Assembly: GCA_019925105.1 (NCBI GenBank)
Contig: JAHGAU010000028.1
Location: forward strand, 682,001-746,000
Length of the DNA: 64,000 bases
Direction: 5' to 3'
From: Niebla homalea
Taxonomy: Eukaryota > Ascomycota > Lecanoromycetes > Lecanorales > Ramalinaceae
Positions 45,145 to 59,000 of the stretch are shown piece after piece; position 1 is the first letter of the stretch, and every line of letters starts with the position of its first letter. The notes beneath the pieces were generated by a model. The model was given only the letters and a program-made list of their open reading frames with translations, had not been told where the DNA came from and made no database searches. The position numbers and the translations under genes were made by a program.

Positions 45145-48100
45145 TCAATTCTCGAACTCCTCACTCTCACTGTCGTCTGCTGGGTCTTCGAAAGGTGCGC
45201 TCCCGATCGAGTTGTAGTACAATTGCTTGAACGCGGAATTCTTCTTGTCCAATAGGGCATGTGGACTATCAAATTCCTTCAGTGAACCCTTCTCTAGCAA
45301 CGCGACCTTGTCAAAGTCGGTGATGCTGTCAAGTTTGTGGGCCACGGCGATGATGGTATGGCGCGCGAATTTTTGACGAATGATCTTTTGGATGAGTTCG
45401 TCTGTCACGTCGTCGACGCTGGGATAGCCGTCAGTATTGTGATCGGTGAGTATTAGAGTAGCAAAGCCTACCTGCTCGTCGCCTCATCAAGTATCAAGAT
45501 TGAGCTCTTTCGCAGGAGCGCTTGCGCAAGACAAAGTAGCTGCTTCTGTCCGTGGGACAGATTCACGGCCTCAATGTCTGTATCAAGTCCACCTTTCTCT
45601 TCAATATTCTCCCACAGCTTGACATCTTGCAGGGCGGTGATGATGGCGTCATCGGTGGCCTTGTAGTATGGATCTAGGTTCAGGCGCACTGTACCGCTCA
45701 GCAGGAAGACATCCTGAGGCAGTCCGATGATCTTGGATCGGATCTCACGACGAGATATGGTGGAGATGTCGACACCATCAACACCGATCTTCCCTCCTCG
45801 AAGCTCGAGCATGCGGAATATAGCCATTATCATGGAGCTCTTGCCACTCCCAGTGCGACCGCAGATACCAATCTTCTCACCGGCTCGAATAGAAAGGGAG
45901 AGGTTCTTGAGGACAAGGTGAGACGAGTCATAGCTGGCGCTGACATGATCAAACTTGATATCACCATTGGATGGCCAGGATGAGGGGGGTTTCTTGTCCT
46001 CGTTGGCCATGTCTTCCGAGGTGGTAGCGCTGGCGAAATTCTTGATACGAGCGACGGCACCAATGTGGGTTTCCAGCATAGTCCAGTACTGCAGCAGGAG
46101 CTTGAGGTATTGGCTAAAGAGGACGACGTTCAGCAAGGCAATGCCGACATAGCCACCACCTAGAACCCCTCGAAGCTCGACGACCAGCACCATCAACATG
46201 ACAGCAACCGCAGCGACGAGCAGGTCAAGCACCAGCTGCAGCCATCGTTGGACGGCGAACAGGAGGTAGAAAGGCTTCTGCGACTGATCCAACATTGTAC
46301 GATTCTTCTCTTCCAGCTGCGTCTGCCAACCAAAGGCTCGCACTGTTATCAACCCGGCCAATACTTCAGTGAACTGGGAATAGAGGGGCGATTTGGCTTC
46401 GAGGTCGAGGAATCGAAGCTGGCGTGAGGTGCGAAGGTAGAATTTTTGCACAAGGTAGAGGACGACGATGAACAAGGGGAAGGAGACGGCCGCGTAAAGG
46501 GAGGCAAAGCCGATGAGGACCATCTGAGCGATGCAGATGATGAACGCTGTGAAAAAGTTCAAGGCAGAGATTGGAAGCTCCATATCCACAAGCTGCAGAT
46601 CCTGCGAGAATCTATTGAGTGTGATACCGGTGTCGGTCGTGGAGAAGAACGACATCGGCGCGGCTAGAACGGTCGTCAAGAGCTTGTAGTGGAAGCTCTC
46701 TCCAGTCCTTGGGACCATGGTGATGATGATCTGCCAGCAGCTCACGATCAGGGAAACCAGCCCCAACACACCAAGCATGACGTAAATGCCGAGATAATAA
46801 CCCATATCACCATTCGGATGTCGAGCGTTCGCCGCCGCCCACCAGCTGAGCCAAACTTGCGGGAATGAGATGCAGAAGACGTAGCCGCAGATGGCGACGA
46901 TGAAGATGCAGACGGCAAGCACCCCAACAGACTTGGTGTAGTAAAGGTATATTGACAGATCACCGGTTCGCTTGTTTGCTTCAAAGTCTTCATCGCTGAC
47001 TGGGGTCTTCATGAGGACAGGAGCAGCTTGAACAGCTTTGGTGCTCGTCATGGCAGACATCAGATCATCCAGCTTGGAGTGCTTTGTCTCGAACCTCCAA
47101 TCCGCCGGCGGCAAGTCGAAGCTAGAAATGTAGCCTCCCAGCGCGCTGACTTCTTGATAGTTGCCTTGCTCGGTAATTTCACCCTTCTTATTGAGCGCTA
47201 TAATGTGATCGGCGTAAGCGAGACGCCTTGAGGACGACGAGGCCATAATCACAGTGGTATTCTGCCGCCGTAAGAGACCATCAGTGCCAAGTAGATTGTG
47301 AAAGACCTGGTTCTCAGTATCCATATCGAGTCCACTCAGCACGTCATCTAGTAGGCAGATATCCCGTCGAGCGTACACAGCTCGTGCCAAAGCCACTCGC
47401 TGACTCTGGCCGCCGCTCAAAGCAATGCCTTTACTCCCGATACGGGTTTGGTCACCGGAGGGCATCTGTTTGAAGTCCTCATCCAAAGCACATGCGACAA
47501 CAATGGAGTCGTACCACCGCTCGTCGTACTCCGCGAACGCTGTAATGCTCTCTCGTACAGTGCCATTCATATGGAAAGGTGATTGGTCGCAATACGAAAA
47601 ATCATCGGCGAAGAATTTGAGAATCCCAGACAAGGCTGGTACTTCGCCAAGCAGCGCTTTCAGCAATGTGGTCTTGCCACAACCGACGGGTCCAACCAGC
47701 ACAGTGAGCTTGGCGTTTGGTATCCGTAATTGGTTGATTGTGAGCAAAGGGTCCTTCTCCTTGTCCCAGCCGAAGCTGGCGTCATCGATTATTAGAGCCT
47801 CCCCTTTGGGGACAGACTGAGACATGAAGGCTTTCTCGATGACCGCGGTCCTAATGTCCTTCTCCCGGGACGCAACACTGCTGGTCGCCAGTGACTCGCT
47901 TTGAGAGCTTTCTGAAATCTCCCAGCATTCTTCATCGCCCTTGAGTCGGTTGTCAACGTGATCGGGTTGTTCGAGAAAAGCCTGGATGCGGTCAAAGCAA
48001 CCCAGAGAACCAGCAAAGGCCATCAAGGCCATGATCATCGAGGTCAGTGGTTCAGTGAGCAGAGCAAACAGAGACAGTGATGTGAAAACCCTCGTCGCAT

Positions 48101-49860
48101 CCAATGGAGCGCTCCCGTTGCGGAGTGCCAAGAGCGAAAATGCCATGAAGGTGAGAACAGGCGCAATGACTGGAGTGGTGAAGGCAAAGAACATGTTGCC
48201 GATCAACAGCCTTCGGAACCCCTTGGATATACGTAACTCCTCGATCCGCAAACCGTGTAGGTTTTTGAGAAGCGTATCCGTCAAGCCACACATCTTGATC
48301 CGCTTCATGGAGCCAAGCATGCTCGCTGTGGCACTAATCCGCCTCTCGATGGCCTCGAGCCAGCGTGACTGCTTCTTCACCACCGAGCTCATGACAAGGA
48401 GAGATCCGAGGAGGGAGACTGTGAAATATCACATGCAGTCAGCATTGATGTTAAGTGATTTGATTCAAGAAGATGACACGGCACGATTGCTTCGTTGCAG
48501 AACGCGGGGGATTCTCACCAATGGCGACTGCAATAGGGATGGCGCATGCTGCACCTAGCTGTACATCCAACAAGTAGATGGCGATGGCAATCTCGATAAT
48601 GCATGCCCAGATTTCGTGCATTAGCTGCCATCCATTCCATATGCGCTCGATGTCCGCGCTCATTAGCGTCAGGGATGATGCAGGATCCACTGCGTTGGAC
48701 TTGAGGCTAGACGTCTTGGCGAAGAGCATGGATACAAGGCCGCCTCGCATCATGGTGACTGCCCGGTAGGTCATGTGCTGATATTGGGCCGTCGTGATAG
48801 CGATGCCCACATATACCAGTAAGTATGCTCCAATAAGGCCCATGCCAGCGTTGGTTGTGCTCGTAGTGATTGGTGCATTTGCCAGGTTGACTGTCCTCTG
48901 AATGAGAAAAGGTTGACAGAATGTGAAGGCGGTCTGGGCAAGTCGTGGAGGCACTGCATACAGTAGGTCCCACCTCAATTGCTTGAACGTCAAAAGGAAA
49001 AGGGAGCGGGGTGCTCTTTGAGTCATTCGACTCCATGGCGTTTGTAGTACTTCATACAAATAGGTCGACGTGAGGTGCTTGTCCAAGGGATACAGATCGT
49101 CTGCAGTGAAGGACCTTCTGTACCCGATGAAGAAGAGAGGATTGAGCCACCAAAAGAAAACCTTCTCATAGGGGCTGCTGGTGGACTCGGGCGAAGCGCC
49201 CTTCCACTTTACTCGGAGTATGCTCCGTTTCCCGAGAGACTCGACGACTGCGAGGAGGACTTTGATAATCAACACAGCCGTGGTGGCAGCTGCCATGGCA
49301 GTGTTGGATCGTTGAAGCCATAGCGTCCTAACACGAACAGCAGCGAATAGAGTGGTGAAGAAGAGAAAGACGTTCAAGATCAGGGAAGGGTGGATGGATC
49401 GTTGATGCTCTAAAAGGGATAGGATTGGTAGGACAAGTGCTTCCAGGAGGGTGATGGCCGAGTTGGCAATGGAGGCGCGCGTCTTGTAGGCTGCCTGATG
49501 TGCCCACAACACAAGCAAGGCAACGTGAGACACGCCAAATACTGCGTACAGTAGCTATGTTGAAAGTCAGCTTGGCGCTGGAGCTATGGCCATTGCGTCG
49601 ATGACTCGAGGCTGCATGGCGGGTAAAAGATAACAACGCACCAACTTGGTAGGCAGTAAGAGGCTACTGTTGACCTTCCGCTCTCTCTTCAGAAGGTAAG
49701 CAACCCGGAATGGGACCAGAGTAAGCAGCAGGATCATAGGCAGGATGGAGAGTATGGTCTCCTCGAAGAGTAGAGTAAAATCGAAACCACCCCGGCATTC
49801 CCCAGCATATGGGCCAAAGGAGTCATCGACGCGTGAGCACGTCTGAGCTTCTGACCCCAT
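45145..49860 (-). CDS. Full-length ABCC (MRP-type) exporter
   Basis: Exons 49860-49642, 49554-48519, 48418-45472 and 45418-45145 give 1491 residues. The order is TMD0-like N-terminal helices, TMD1, NBD1, TMD2, NBD2. NBD1 has Walker A GPVGCGKTT and signature LSGGQSQRVALARA, but Walker B ends LLDDVLSG (Asp in place of the catalytic Glu) and the H-loop His is replaced (IMASSSS). NBD2 has Walker A GRTGSGKSS, Walker B ILILDEATS with the catalytic Glu, an H-loop VAHKLDS with His, and an altered signature LSHGQ. This asymmetry, with a degenerate site 1, is typical of the ABCC subfamily. Such pumps sit in the plasma or vacuolar membrane and export conjugates, drugs or peptides. It diverges from the NRPS 3.2 kb away, which suggests product export or self-protection. 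Confidence 0.96.
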
Positions 49861-52800
49861 CCTTGCTTGCACGAGTGGGTTTTAGAAGTGAGTGCCACGC
49901 TTTCAGATCGAGAAAATGGTTCCTGCAGCTGTGCGAGACCATGTCCACGGCGTTGGGTTCGGGTTATAACTCATTTAGAAGTTGAGACTGCAACTACCAG
50001 CTGCATTTCGTAGATTTCCGGGGGAAATGCTTGGTCGAGCGATCTCACCCACCCCAGGTGGTCATCCAAGTAAGGCTAGTAATGGACATGTCAGGAGATC
50101 GACGACAATGCGCTCAAGCAGCTAGCGGCAAAGACGAAAATGATAGCGAGTCAGGGCTCAGGACGCCCTTCAGCCCGATGCTTTCCACTGGCATTAGCGC
50201 CGCCAGTCTCGATCAGTACCTTGCCGATTAAACAGAATGAGGAAAACGAGCTGATGGGGCCCGCCGATTCCGGCATAGATCAGCTGCCAAAGGCTTCGGA
50301 AAAAGCATCAATTCTGATGGGATTGGCAAGCCCAGGCAACACATTGGATGGACTCAAGCTTGGTCTCTCCTTCTTGCGCTTCCATGGTCCATGCAATGCA
50401 GGCTACACCTGGAACCTTTCTTCAAGCCACTGACGAAGCCCCGGAGTCATCGCTGGAGGTCCAAGACAGCCGGGAATGGGATCGCGTACTGCACGATTAT
50501 GTCCCCCAGCAGCTATAGGATCGGTTGGAGCGGTATTGGAGGTACGTGGGTACTTCGTAATCTTCATCCTTCTACGAAGCGATCATAAGACGCATGAGCC
50601 ATGTGCGCATAACGGGTATGCGGTGAGAACGAGCGTGAAGCCTATCATGCATATGGAAATGAAAAGGAGGAAAAATGACTGGCCAAGGCTCGAGTTTTAC
50701 GCTGTCACGTCTCTCTCGGCTAAATTTTCTTGGGCCGCGGGGAAAGAGTGGGAAAAGGGCAACACTAACGGATCCAGTTCTCGGGTAAGGTAGAGTCATG
50801 CATTAGTCTGGTGAGTCCAGCAACGTCAAAATTGAACCGGAACTTTTGGAATTAGAACTTGATTTTTGGTCAATTCTAGTCTTCTAGAGCTAGAAAATTT
50901 CAAATGGGGCTTGAGCTAAGATTTTGGTATATACACTAACGGCGGATCTTGTATCGGCACTGCCTTTCTTGATCCTTCACCGCCTCGCACTACATCTCGA
51001 ACCAGCTTACACTATTGAACCCCTATCGAAAGCTCCTTACACCCTGCACCAGGTCTTCTGCCATTTTCCTCGTCCCCTCGCTCCGGCTCTCTCCCTCTCC
51101 CGATTCCCGAGCTGTCAAAAGCAATAATGGGGCCCTGGGGGACGGGTCACACAATGGGCATGACCAATCCTTGGCTGATCTCATCTGGATGATCTGGTAG
51201 TCCGCGATCATCCGTTTGGACGTTTCTGTCAAAGCTCACCGCGTGATCAAAAATAGACCACACGTGGAAATCCTTGTACACCGACACTGAAGTCGGAACA
51301 GTGGCCGATCTTGTTGTAATCTCTTTGTGTGCAACAATGAAACAATATGTCCGTTTATACTTGCTCGGGCTCTCACACACTTACGTATCGCCGACCTTGT
51401 CGCCTGTACACGCGGTTTGATTTGAGGTAATAAGTTTGACCTCATTTTGGGGCCTCCACCTGAGTAGCTGGCGCACCCAATGATCTTCAACTTTGCGTCA
51501 GGCACGGTGGAAAACGGTGCAAAGCTTATGGTGTGGCATCCGTCCCGGACACTAAGGAACCCAGCAGCCTGACACTAAGCACATCAGGCACTTTAAATGG
51601 TTAGGGATGCGAGATTTTGTAACTGTCAGACGAAATTCGGTTGTAATTACGGTAAGCTTGAAGCTCTGACGGTAAGGCTAATGTTGATCTTCATACTATA
51701 CAGCCTATTATCGTAGTAGAGATGAGTGACCGCGGGGAAAAAAGCGTAATTTATCTAGGAAATATCGGAAATGTGCTTAATCAGCTTCGGAAAAACCTGG
51801 GTCCGGGGGGTAATAAGGGCTCAGTCTGGGTTTTTCGGGGCTAGATAGGCCTAAAGTACTCCCGTGGATGCTTCCATATATAATCAGTATCTCATTTACC
51901 AAAATTACCGTCTGACAAGGCCTTTCTGGCCTCTTTTCTGTAATTACTGTCAGAATGAAGCTCTGACAGTAAATACGACAACCCTATAGATGGCACCAAT
52001 TTCAACACTACCACTGGATTCAGATTTCAGTCCATTGCGCTGGCTACTGGCAACACCATTCGATCATCTGAATTCAATTTCTAGCGCTTCATGTCGAACT
52101 GTGGCGTCTGGCACGATTCGGGACGCCGCCCAGAAGAGGAAGCCTTCTTGAGCTTTTGTGGTATCGGCTTCCAGCAAGCTGAGCAGACGCCGGACCCCAT
52201 CATTTGAACCAGTTAGCAATCAGCAGTTACGCAATTGTAACATATGCCGGCAAATCTGTCATAACCGAGTAGCCAAGAAAACCTATCCAACATTTGAAGG
52301 CTGCTGCTAGCGTGAAGCCACGCTCTTCGCAATGTATGTCCTCCTAGCGCTACAGTCGACGTGCCTCGCGAAAGCTCAGCTGACGAACCTGCTTGATTTT
52401 ACGACAAGAGCCTAATCCAGGATGATTTTACTGCCAATGATGCTTGGTGCATGAGCGCGTGTCGCATTGCAGCTCCCCGTCAGTCCATTTGACTGGTAAT
52501 TGCCGAACCATCCTGTCCATCTCGATTAGCTTCTCGTGCTCCTTACCATTCTTGGACAGCTTTCAGTCCTGTGGCATGGGGCGTGACTCGATCCGAGGTC
52601 ATGACGTAGCCGAAACACATCACCAGCTCATCAGTGGCTTCATTTGGTGGCAATACTAGGCCCTGTATGGAGACGATCAGGGCGGCGATGGAACCTTCGC
52701 CACTCATTCACTGGTATGCGATGCTATGGGGCCGTCTGAATGTACTTCCTGCTCCGGACTCTTTCGAGCAACTGGCCACATGTGAGTAAGCTTCAGACTA

Positions 52801-53020
52801 AGCTCTACACGGCATGATCGAAATGTCCCCTCGGAAACAAACATGGCAAATACCAGCAGACCTTTGGTCTCCGAGAATCTCCTTCAGTTCGTTCTCCAGT
52901 CTCAGAAGAGAGATCCTATAACCACCCGACAACAGTACGCCTCCTTCCCCACTTGTGAGCCAGCCTCATTCGAAAACCAACGAAACCGTGATAAAATCTC
53001 TGCAACCTGCGTTTATTGAA
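49861..53020. other. Intergenic region between ABCC exporter and NRPS
   Basis: About 3.2 kb that must hold both promoters. Short frames at 50031-50800 have no family features. 51600-52000 is AT-rich with a direct repeat (separate entry). Short ATG frames at 51990, 52667 and 52843 precede the NRPS. The one at 52667 ends in a strong GTGAGT donor and might be an upstream exon, but I could not find an acceptor that keeps frame. Confidence 0.4.
51642..51972. repeat. Pair of 34-bp direct repeats about 300 bp apart
   Basis: 51642-51675 and 51939-51972 match at 29 of 34 positions (TGTAATTAC...GAAGCTCTGAC...GTAA). Near the pair, CTGTCAGACG (51623) and its inverse CGTCTGACA (51909) also occur. This suggests a small decayed element in the exporter-NRPS spacer. 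Confidence 0.6.
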
Positions 53021-56000
53021 ATGGCGGGAGACTCTGCAAACGAACGAATACACCTCGAAGATGGTTCAAACAGGCGGACGGGATTCATGTCTTGCAAGCT
53101 CCCACTCCTCGACGGGAAGCATGAAGCTTCAGACGAAGTTCTCTCAGCTATTGTTGAGATTCACGAGGCTGAGAGGATTGTCTGTATGTGTCAGCCGACG
53201 GGGCGAGAGTTATCCGGAATTGTTAGCGCTGCGTGGGCGCTCTTATTACGCTGCTACACTGGGCAATCTCAGGTTGCTTTTCAGGTTGAAGGCAGCGACA
53301 ATTCTGCTACGCGTACCAAATCACCCAAGCATATACGAGTTGGGGTTGATGAGAACAAAACTCTCTCCTCAGTTACTCAAGTAGTGGCGGAAGAAATTTC
53401 GACACTCAGGAGCGACGACGCCTCGGAGCTTCACCTGGATGCGATCAACACGGGCATCGTTGTCCAGAAGTTAGAACGACTCGAACTGAGGACTCAAAAT
53501 GCCAAGCTTTCGGATCCGGAGGTACGTCCGGTTATCAATTCTGCGCCACGTGACTGATGAGTATAGGAGATGATTTGGCTGTATGTCGATTATGCCGACC
53601 ATAACTTTACAATGAGGCTCGTGTCTCAGAAATCAGCAGTGTCTGCCGACTACCTTGAAAGTCTGAGCGCGACACTGACGAATGTAATCTCTCAGCTTGT
53701 CTCCAATCCCCAAACACTGGTCCGAGATCTCCAGTATTTGGACGAGGGCAACAGCCAGTTACTTTCAGAATGGAATCAAACGCCGCTTGTGAATGTTGAG
53801 GACTGCATCCATAATGTGATATATGAGCAAGTCCTTGCTAATCCAGAGAAAGAAGCAATACGCGCCTGGGACGGCGCTTTAACATATCGGAATCTATGGA
53901 CCCACGTCCAGAATTTGGCACTCACCCTATCGGACCTCGGCATCGGTCCGGAAGTTGTAGTGCCACTATGCTTCGACAAGTCCGTCTGGACGACTGTGGC
54001 AATGCTGGCAGTCCTAGAAGCAGGAGGAGCTTTCTGTCCTCTTGATGCGAGCCAGCCAGCAACCCGCCTTGAGAGTCTCATGTCCCGACTTGATGCCAAA
54101 ATCATCCTCTGTTCTAGACAGCACACACCTAAACTTTCGGAAGTTGCTATCAAAGTTCTCCCCATTGACGCTGAAACCGTCAAGGAGACATCCGATGTCC
54201 CTCGAATTAGAATGAACGCAAGCGTGCCTAGCAACGCTGCGTACATCTTGTGGACTTCCGGTTCCACAGGCGAGCCGAAAGGCGTAGTCATTGAACACCA
54301 CGCGTACTGCTCAAGTGCGCGGGCACATGCAACTGGGCTCGGTATGCTCAAGGATTCGCGGGCCTTACAGTATGCTTCTTACATCTTCGACTCGTCCATC
54401 GTAGAATCTCTCACGATTCTGATGATTGGCGCTACCATCTGCGTCCCAAGTGAATACTCGCGACTAAATGATCTTCCTGCAGCCATCAACGATCTGAATG
54501 TCAACTGGGTCGCATTGACACCTTCCGCTGTCAATTTCCTCGATCCGCCATCTGTACCCCGTGTCAAGACATTGCTGCTAATGGGCGAGGCAATGAGCCG
54601 TGACCACATGGAGACGTGGTCAGGGCTGAAACTTATTAATGGGTACGGTCCGGCCGAAGCCTCTGTCGCTGCAGTCTCAAACCTGGACGTGCAGCGCTTC
54701 AGAGAGCCCACCATGGTCGGAAATGGTCTTGGAGTGCGCTGCTGGCTCGTGGATCCGCATAACCACGACAGGCTTGTGCCGCCCGGCTGCATCGGTGAGC
54801 TCCTGATTGAGGGATACACTCTGGCAAGAGGCTACCTGAACAATCCCAACAAGACTGCAGATACATTCATCACGGATCCGGCCTGGTCGGCCTCTTCTGG
54901 CGCCTCAACAGCGAGGAGAATGTACAAGACTGGAGACTTGATGCGACATCATACCTCCAACGGCATGCTTCTTTTTGTTGGTCGCAAAGACTCACAAGTC
55001 AAGCTTCATGGGCAGCGCATTGAGCTGGGTGAGATCGAGCACTGTCTCACTGTCGATGCGGAAGTCCGTCAAGTCTTGCTAGTTTTGCCTAAAGAGGGCC
55101 TTTGCTCACAGCGTTTGGTGGCAGTGCTTGCTTTACAAAGTAGCTCATTACATCAAGCGAACTCGCACGATGACCTTGTCCTTCTCGATGAAGAAGATCG
55201 GAGAGTTGCAAATCCCCTTGTGACCCAAATCCGCAATCGGCTTGTTAAGAAGCTGCCGGCTTTCATGATTCCGTCCGTCTGGCTTGTGGCATCCAGCATC
55301 CCTCTTCTCCGATCCGGAAAGCTTGACAGAAAGCAGGTTTCAGCAATGGTCGCAAACATTGCTGCTGATGAATACTCTCAATGGGTCAGCGCAGGCTCCT
55401 TGGAAGAGTCCACTGAGAAACCGGCCACCGAACTTGAGTCTCAGCTAAGGATGATATGGAGCCATGTACTTAACCTGCAGCCGTCTCAGGTAGGGTTGAG
55501 GACATCATTCCTCAGTCTGGGAGGCGACTCGATCTCTGCAATGATGGTTCAGAACCAATGCAAGAAAGCAAGTGTCGGGCTCACGGTCCAAGATATCTTG
55601 CGCGCAAAATCAATCAACCACCTGGCAACGCTAAGTAAGAATACATTCCAAAGGGTACAATATGACGAAAAGGTTGAAGAAGACTTTGACTTGTCCCCGA
55701 TTCAGCGTTTATATTTTGAACTTCCTCGCGAGAAGGGCCACTTCAATCAGAGCTTCTTCGTGCGTCTGACCCAGCGTATACAGCCAGCAGTAGTCCATCA
55801 GGCAACAAAAACCATTGCCGGCCGTCATTCAATGCTACGCGCAAGGTTTAGATTATCTGATTATGATGGCGAGTGGAAGCAACGCATAACGTCCGACGTC
55901 GCAGGCTCTTATGCCTTCCATAACCATGACAATATTTCCAGCGAAGCTGCTACCAAAGCAATGGCAGACAGTCAAGCTTCACTCGATCCCGTCAACGGTC

Positions 56001-59000
56001 CAATGTTTTCGGTCGATCTGTTCAACCTCGGAGAAGGCGGACAACAGCTATTTATGACTGGTCATCACCTGGTGATGGATCTGGTATCCTGGCGCGTGAT
56101 CTTGGAGGAGATAGAAGATCTCCTTACTGGTGCCAAATCCATGATAGCTCTTGAACCGTCAATGTCATTTCAGGAGTGGTGCAAGATACAGATTGAGAAT
56201 GCTCACCGCACGCCGCTGAACACCGTCTTACCGATCGGCGACATCCCCAGACAGAGCTTTGAGTACTGGGGCATCCGTGATGGTGCAAACACGTACGGAA
56301 ATGTACGCTGCGAACAGTTTGAACTGGACACCACGGCCACATCAATGATTATGTCCAAGTGCCATGCTGCTCTCAGCACAGATGTAGTTGACGTTCTCAT
56401 CGCAGCCATGATCTATTCCTTCTCACCCGCTTTCCCTGATCGCTCGCCGCCCGCGATATTCAATGAGGGGCACGGTCGTGAAGTATGGGATTCAGATATT
56501 GACCTGTCGCGGACTATTGGATGGTTTACAACAATGTACCCGATACATGTTGAGAACTCGACATCTTACGACTTTCCTGGGACCCTGGAGCGAGTCAAAG
56601 ACTTTAGACGTGCAGTACCAGCCAACGGACGTCCTTACTTTGCCAGCAGAATGCTCACGACCAAGGGAGAAAAGAAGTTCCGTTCTCATTGGCCGCTTGA
56701 GTTCACATTCAACTACCTGGGTATCTATCAACAGTTGGAGCGCGAGGGTGCTCTACTTCAGCCTGCTGACGAGATGGCCGGCGAATCTCGAGAAGCCGGA
56801 GGCAGGGCCGATTACGGCATTGATACTCCGCGCTTTGGCTTGTTTGAGATATCTGCAGTCATTGCACGAGGCCAACTTCGATTTTCTTTCACATACAATC
56901 GCAATATGCAGCATCAGGGCCGGATTTTTGACTGGATATCTCTATGCAAGCAGACTTTGAACAGGGAGCCTTCAAAGCTGGCTCAAAGGGCCCACAAGCC
57001 GACGCTAAGTGACTTCCCCTTGATTTCGCTGACATATAATGATTTAGAACAACTTGTAAACGACAAGCTGCCAGCTTTAGGAATCGGCAATTTCAACGAC
57101 GTCGAAGATATCTACAGATGTTCAGAGATACAACAGGGCCTTCTGATCAGTAAACAGCGCGATGCGGCGTTTTATGCGATTCATGGCACCTACGAGGTCA
57201 AAGGCAGGAGCAATTGCCTTGTCGATACTCAAAGACTCGAACAGGCTTGGCAAGCGGTCGTCGACCGACATCCATCACTGCGGACAATATTTATCGAAAG
57301 TCAAAGCACAGCCGAAGATCTCTACGATCAGGTCGTGTTGAAACGCGTTCAAGCCGACATTGCCCGTATAAAATGCGCTATCGAGACGGATGTCACGCCT
57401 TCGTTCGACTCACAAGCGCCAATGGTACAGAAGGACTCCAAACCGTCCCATCGATTCACCGTCTGCAAAACCATGAACAGCAAAGTGTTTTGCAAGCTAG
57501 AGCTCAGTCATTTGATTGTTGATGGCTCGTCCATTTCGCAGATATTCAAGGAATTGGTCTCCATCTATCAAGGTGACTCGCTTGGCGCAATGGTGCCAGG
57601 CTATAGCAGCTACATCAGATTCTTGCAGAAGAAGCCGGCTAACGCTGGTATCGGATACTGGAAGTCATACCTCTCAGAGCTTGAACCCACCACGTTTCCA
57701 GTCATGAATGATTCGCTAAACGACGAGAGGGATTTGCACTCTTTACATTTGGACTGGACTGAGCTTAGTGGCCTGCAAGACTTTTGTGAAATTCACGGAG
57801 TCACTCTTGCCAACATTTTTCACACAGCCTGGGCTTTGACCCTGCAATGTTACACAGGAGCGCATGACGTGTGCTTTGGGTACCTCTCGTCCACAAGGGA
57901 TCAATCAATTGAGAAGGTAGAGAGCATTGTTGGTTACCTCGTGAATATGCTAGTCTGTCGTGTCAATCTCGACAGCGATATGAATCTTGTGTCAGTCATG
58001 CAGCAGGTGCAGAAGGATCTGTCGACTGCTCAAAGTCACGCGCATACAGCTTTATCGGAGGTTTTGCACGCAGTGAAAGCTCCCGGCGCTACCCTCTTCA
58101 ACACGTCACTTTCATACAGGAAATTACCAATGGCAGCAGCCGTGGAGCAAAACGAGATTTCTTTTCGAGAACATGCGCCCTATCACGATCCCACCGAGTA
58201 CCCCGTATCGATCAATGTGGAGGTCTCAGATGAGAGAGTGGCGGTCGATCTTGACTATTGGACAGACAGTCTATCGGATGGTAACGCGGAGAACGTGTTG
58301 AATACCTTTCGACAGGCCGTGAGTGATATTATGGAGAAATCCGAGAATGCAATCGGGAGTCTCAGCAAAATCAGTCAAGCTGACCGCCAGAAAATTGCCA
58401 CGTGGAATAGTGCTATGCCCGAACCCATCGAAAATTGCGTCCATCACGTTGTGAGTGAGCAGGTTACGGCACAGCCCCAGGCTGAAGCGGTCTGTGCGTG
58501 GGATGCTAACTTCACCTACACGGAGCTTGATTCGCTTGCGCAAAAATTGGCTGGATATCTGAACCTGTTCGGCGTTGGCCCGGAGACTTACGTCTGTCTC
58601 TGTTTTGAGAAGTCGGCTTACACCATCGTGTCGATGCTGGCAGTGCTGAAGGCCGGTGGAGCCTTTGTGGCTCTAGATCCCATGCACCCCCTACCTGCCC
58701 TCGAACTTCGTATCAAAGAAACAGAAGCTCAGGTCATTCTCACTTCTCCGTGTTACAAAGCAATCTTCAGCGGAATGGACACGAATGTCGCCTGTGTTGA
58801 CAAAGGCTTTCTCGACAGATTGCAGGGTCGCCGATATTCCTTGCAGACTCCAGCTGAGCCGCAAAACCCTTGCTGTGTCATCTACACAAGCGGTAGTACT
58901 GGTAGGCCTAAAGGGGTGGTGCTCGAGCATAGGGCTCTGGTTACAAGCTCTCGAGCACACGGCAACGCACTCAAAGTCGGACGTCGCACACGCTTCCTAC

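Noticed and set aside
53776..54819. Long minus-strand frames across the first NRPS adenylation domain
   Set aside because: They are shadows of the A1 coding strand, whose core motifs are unmistakable.
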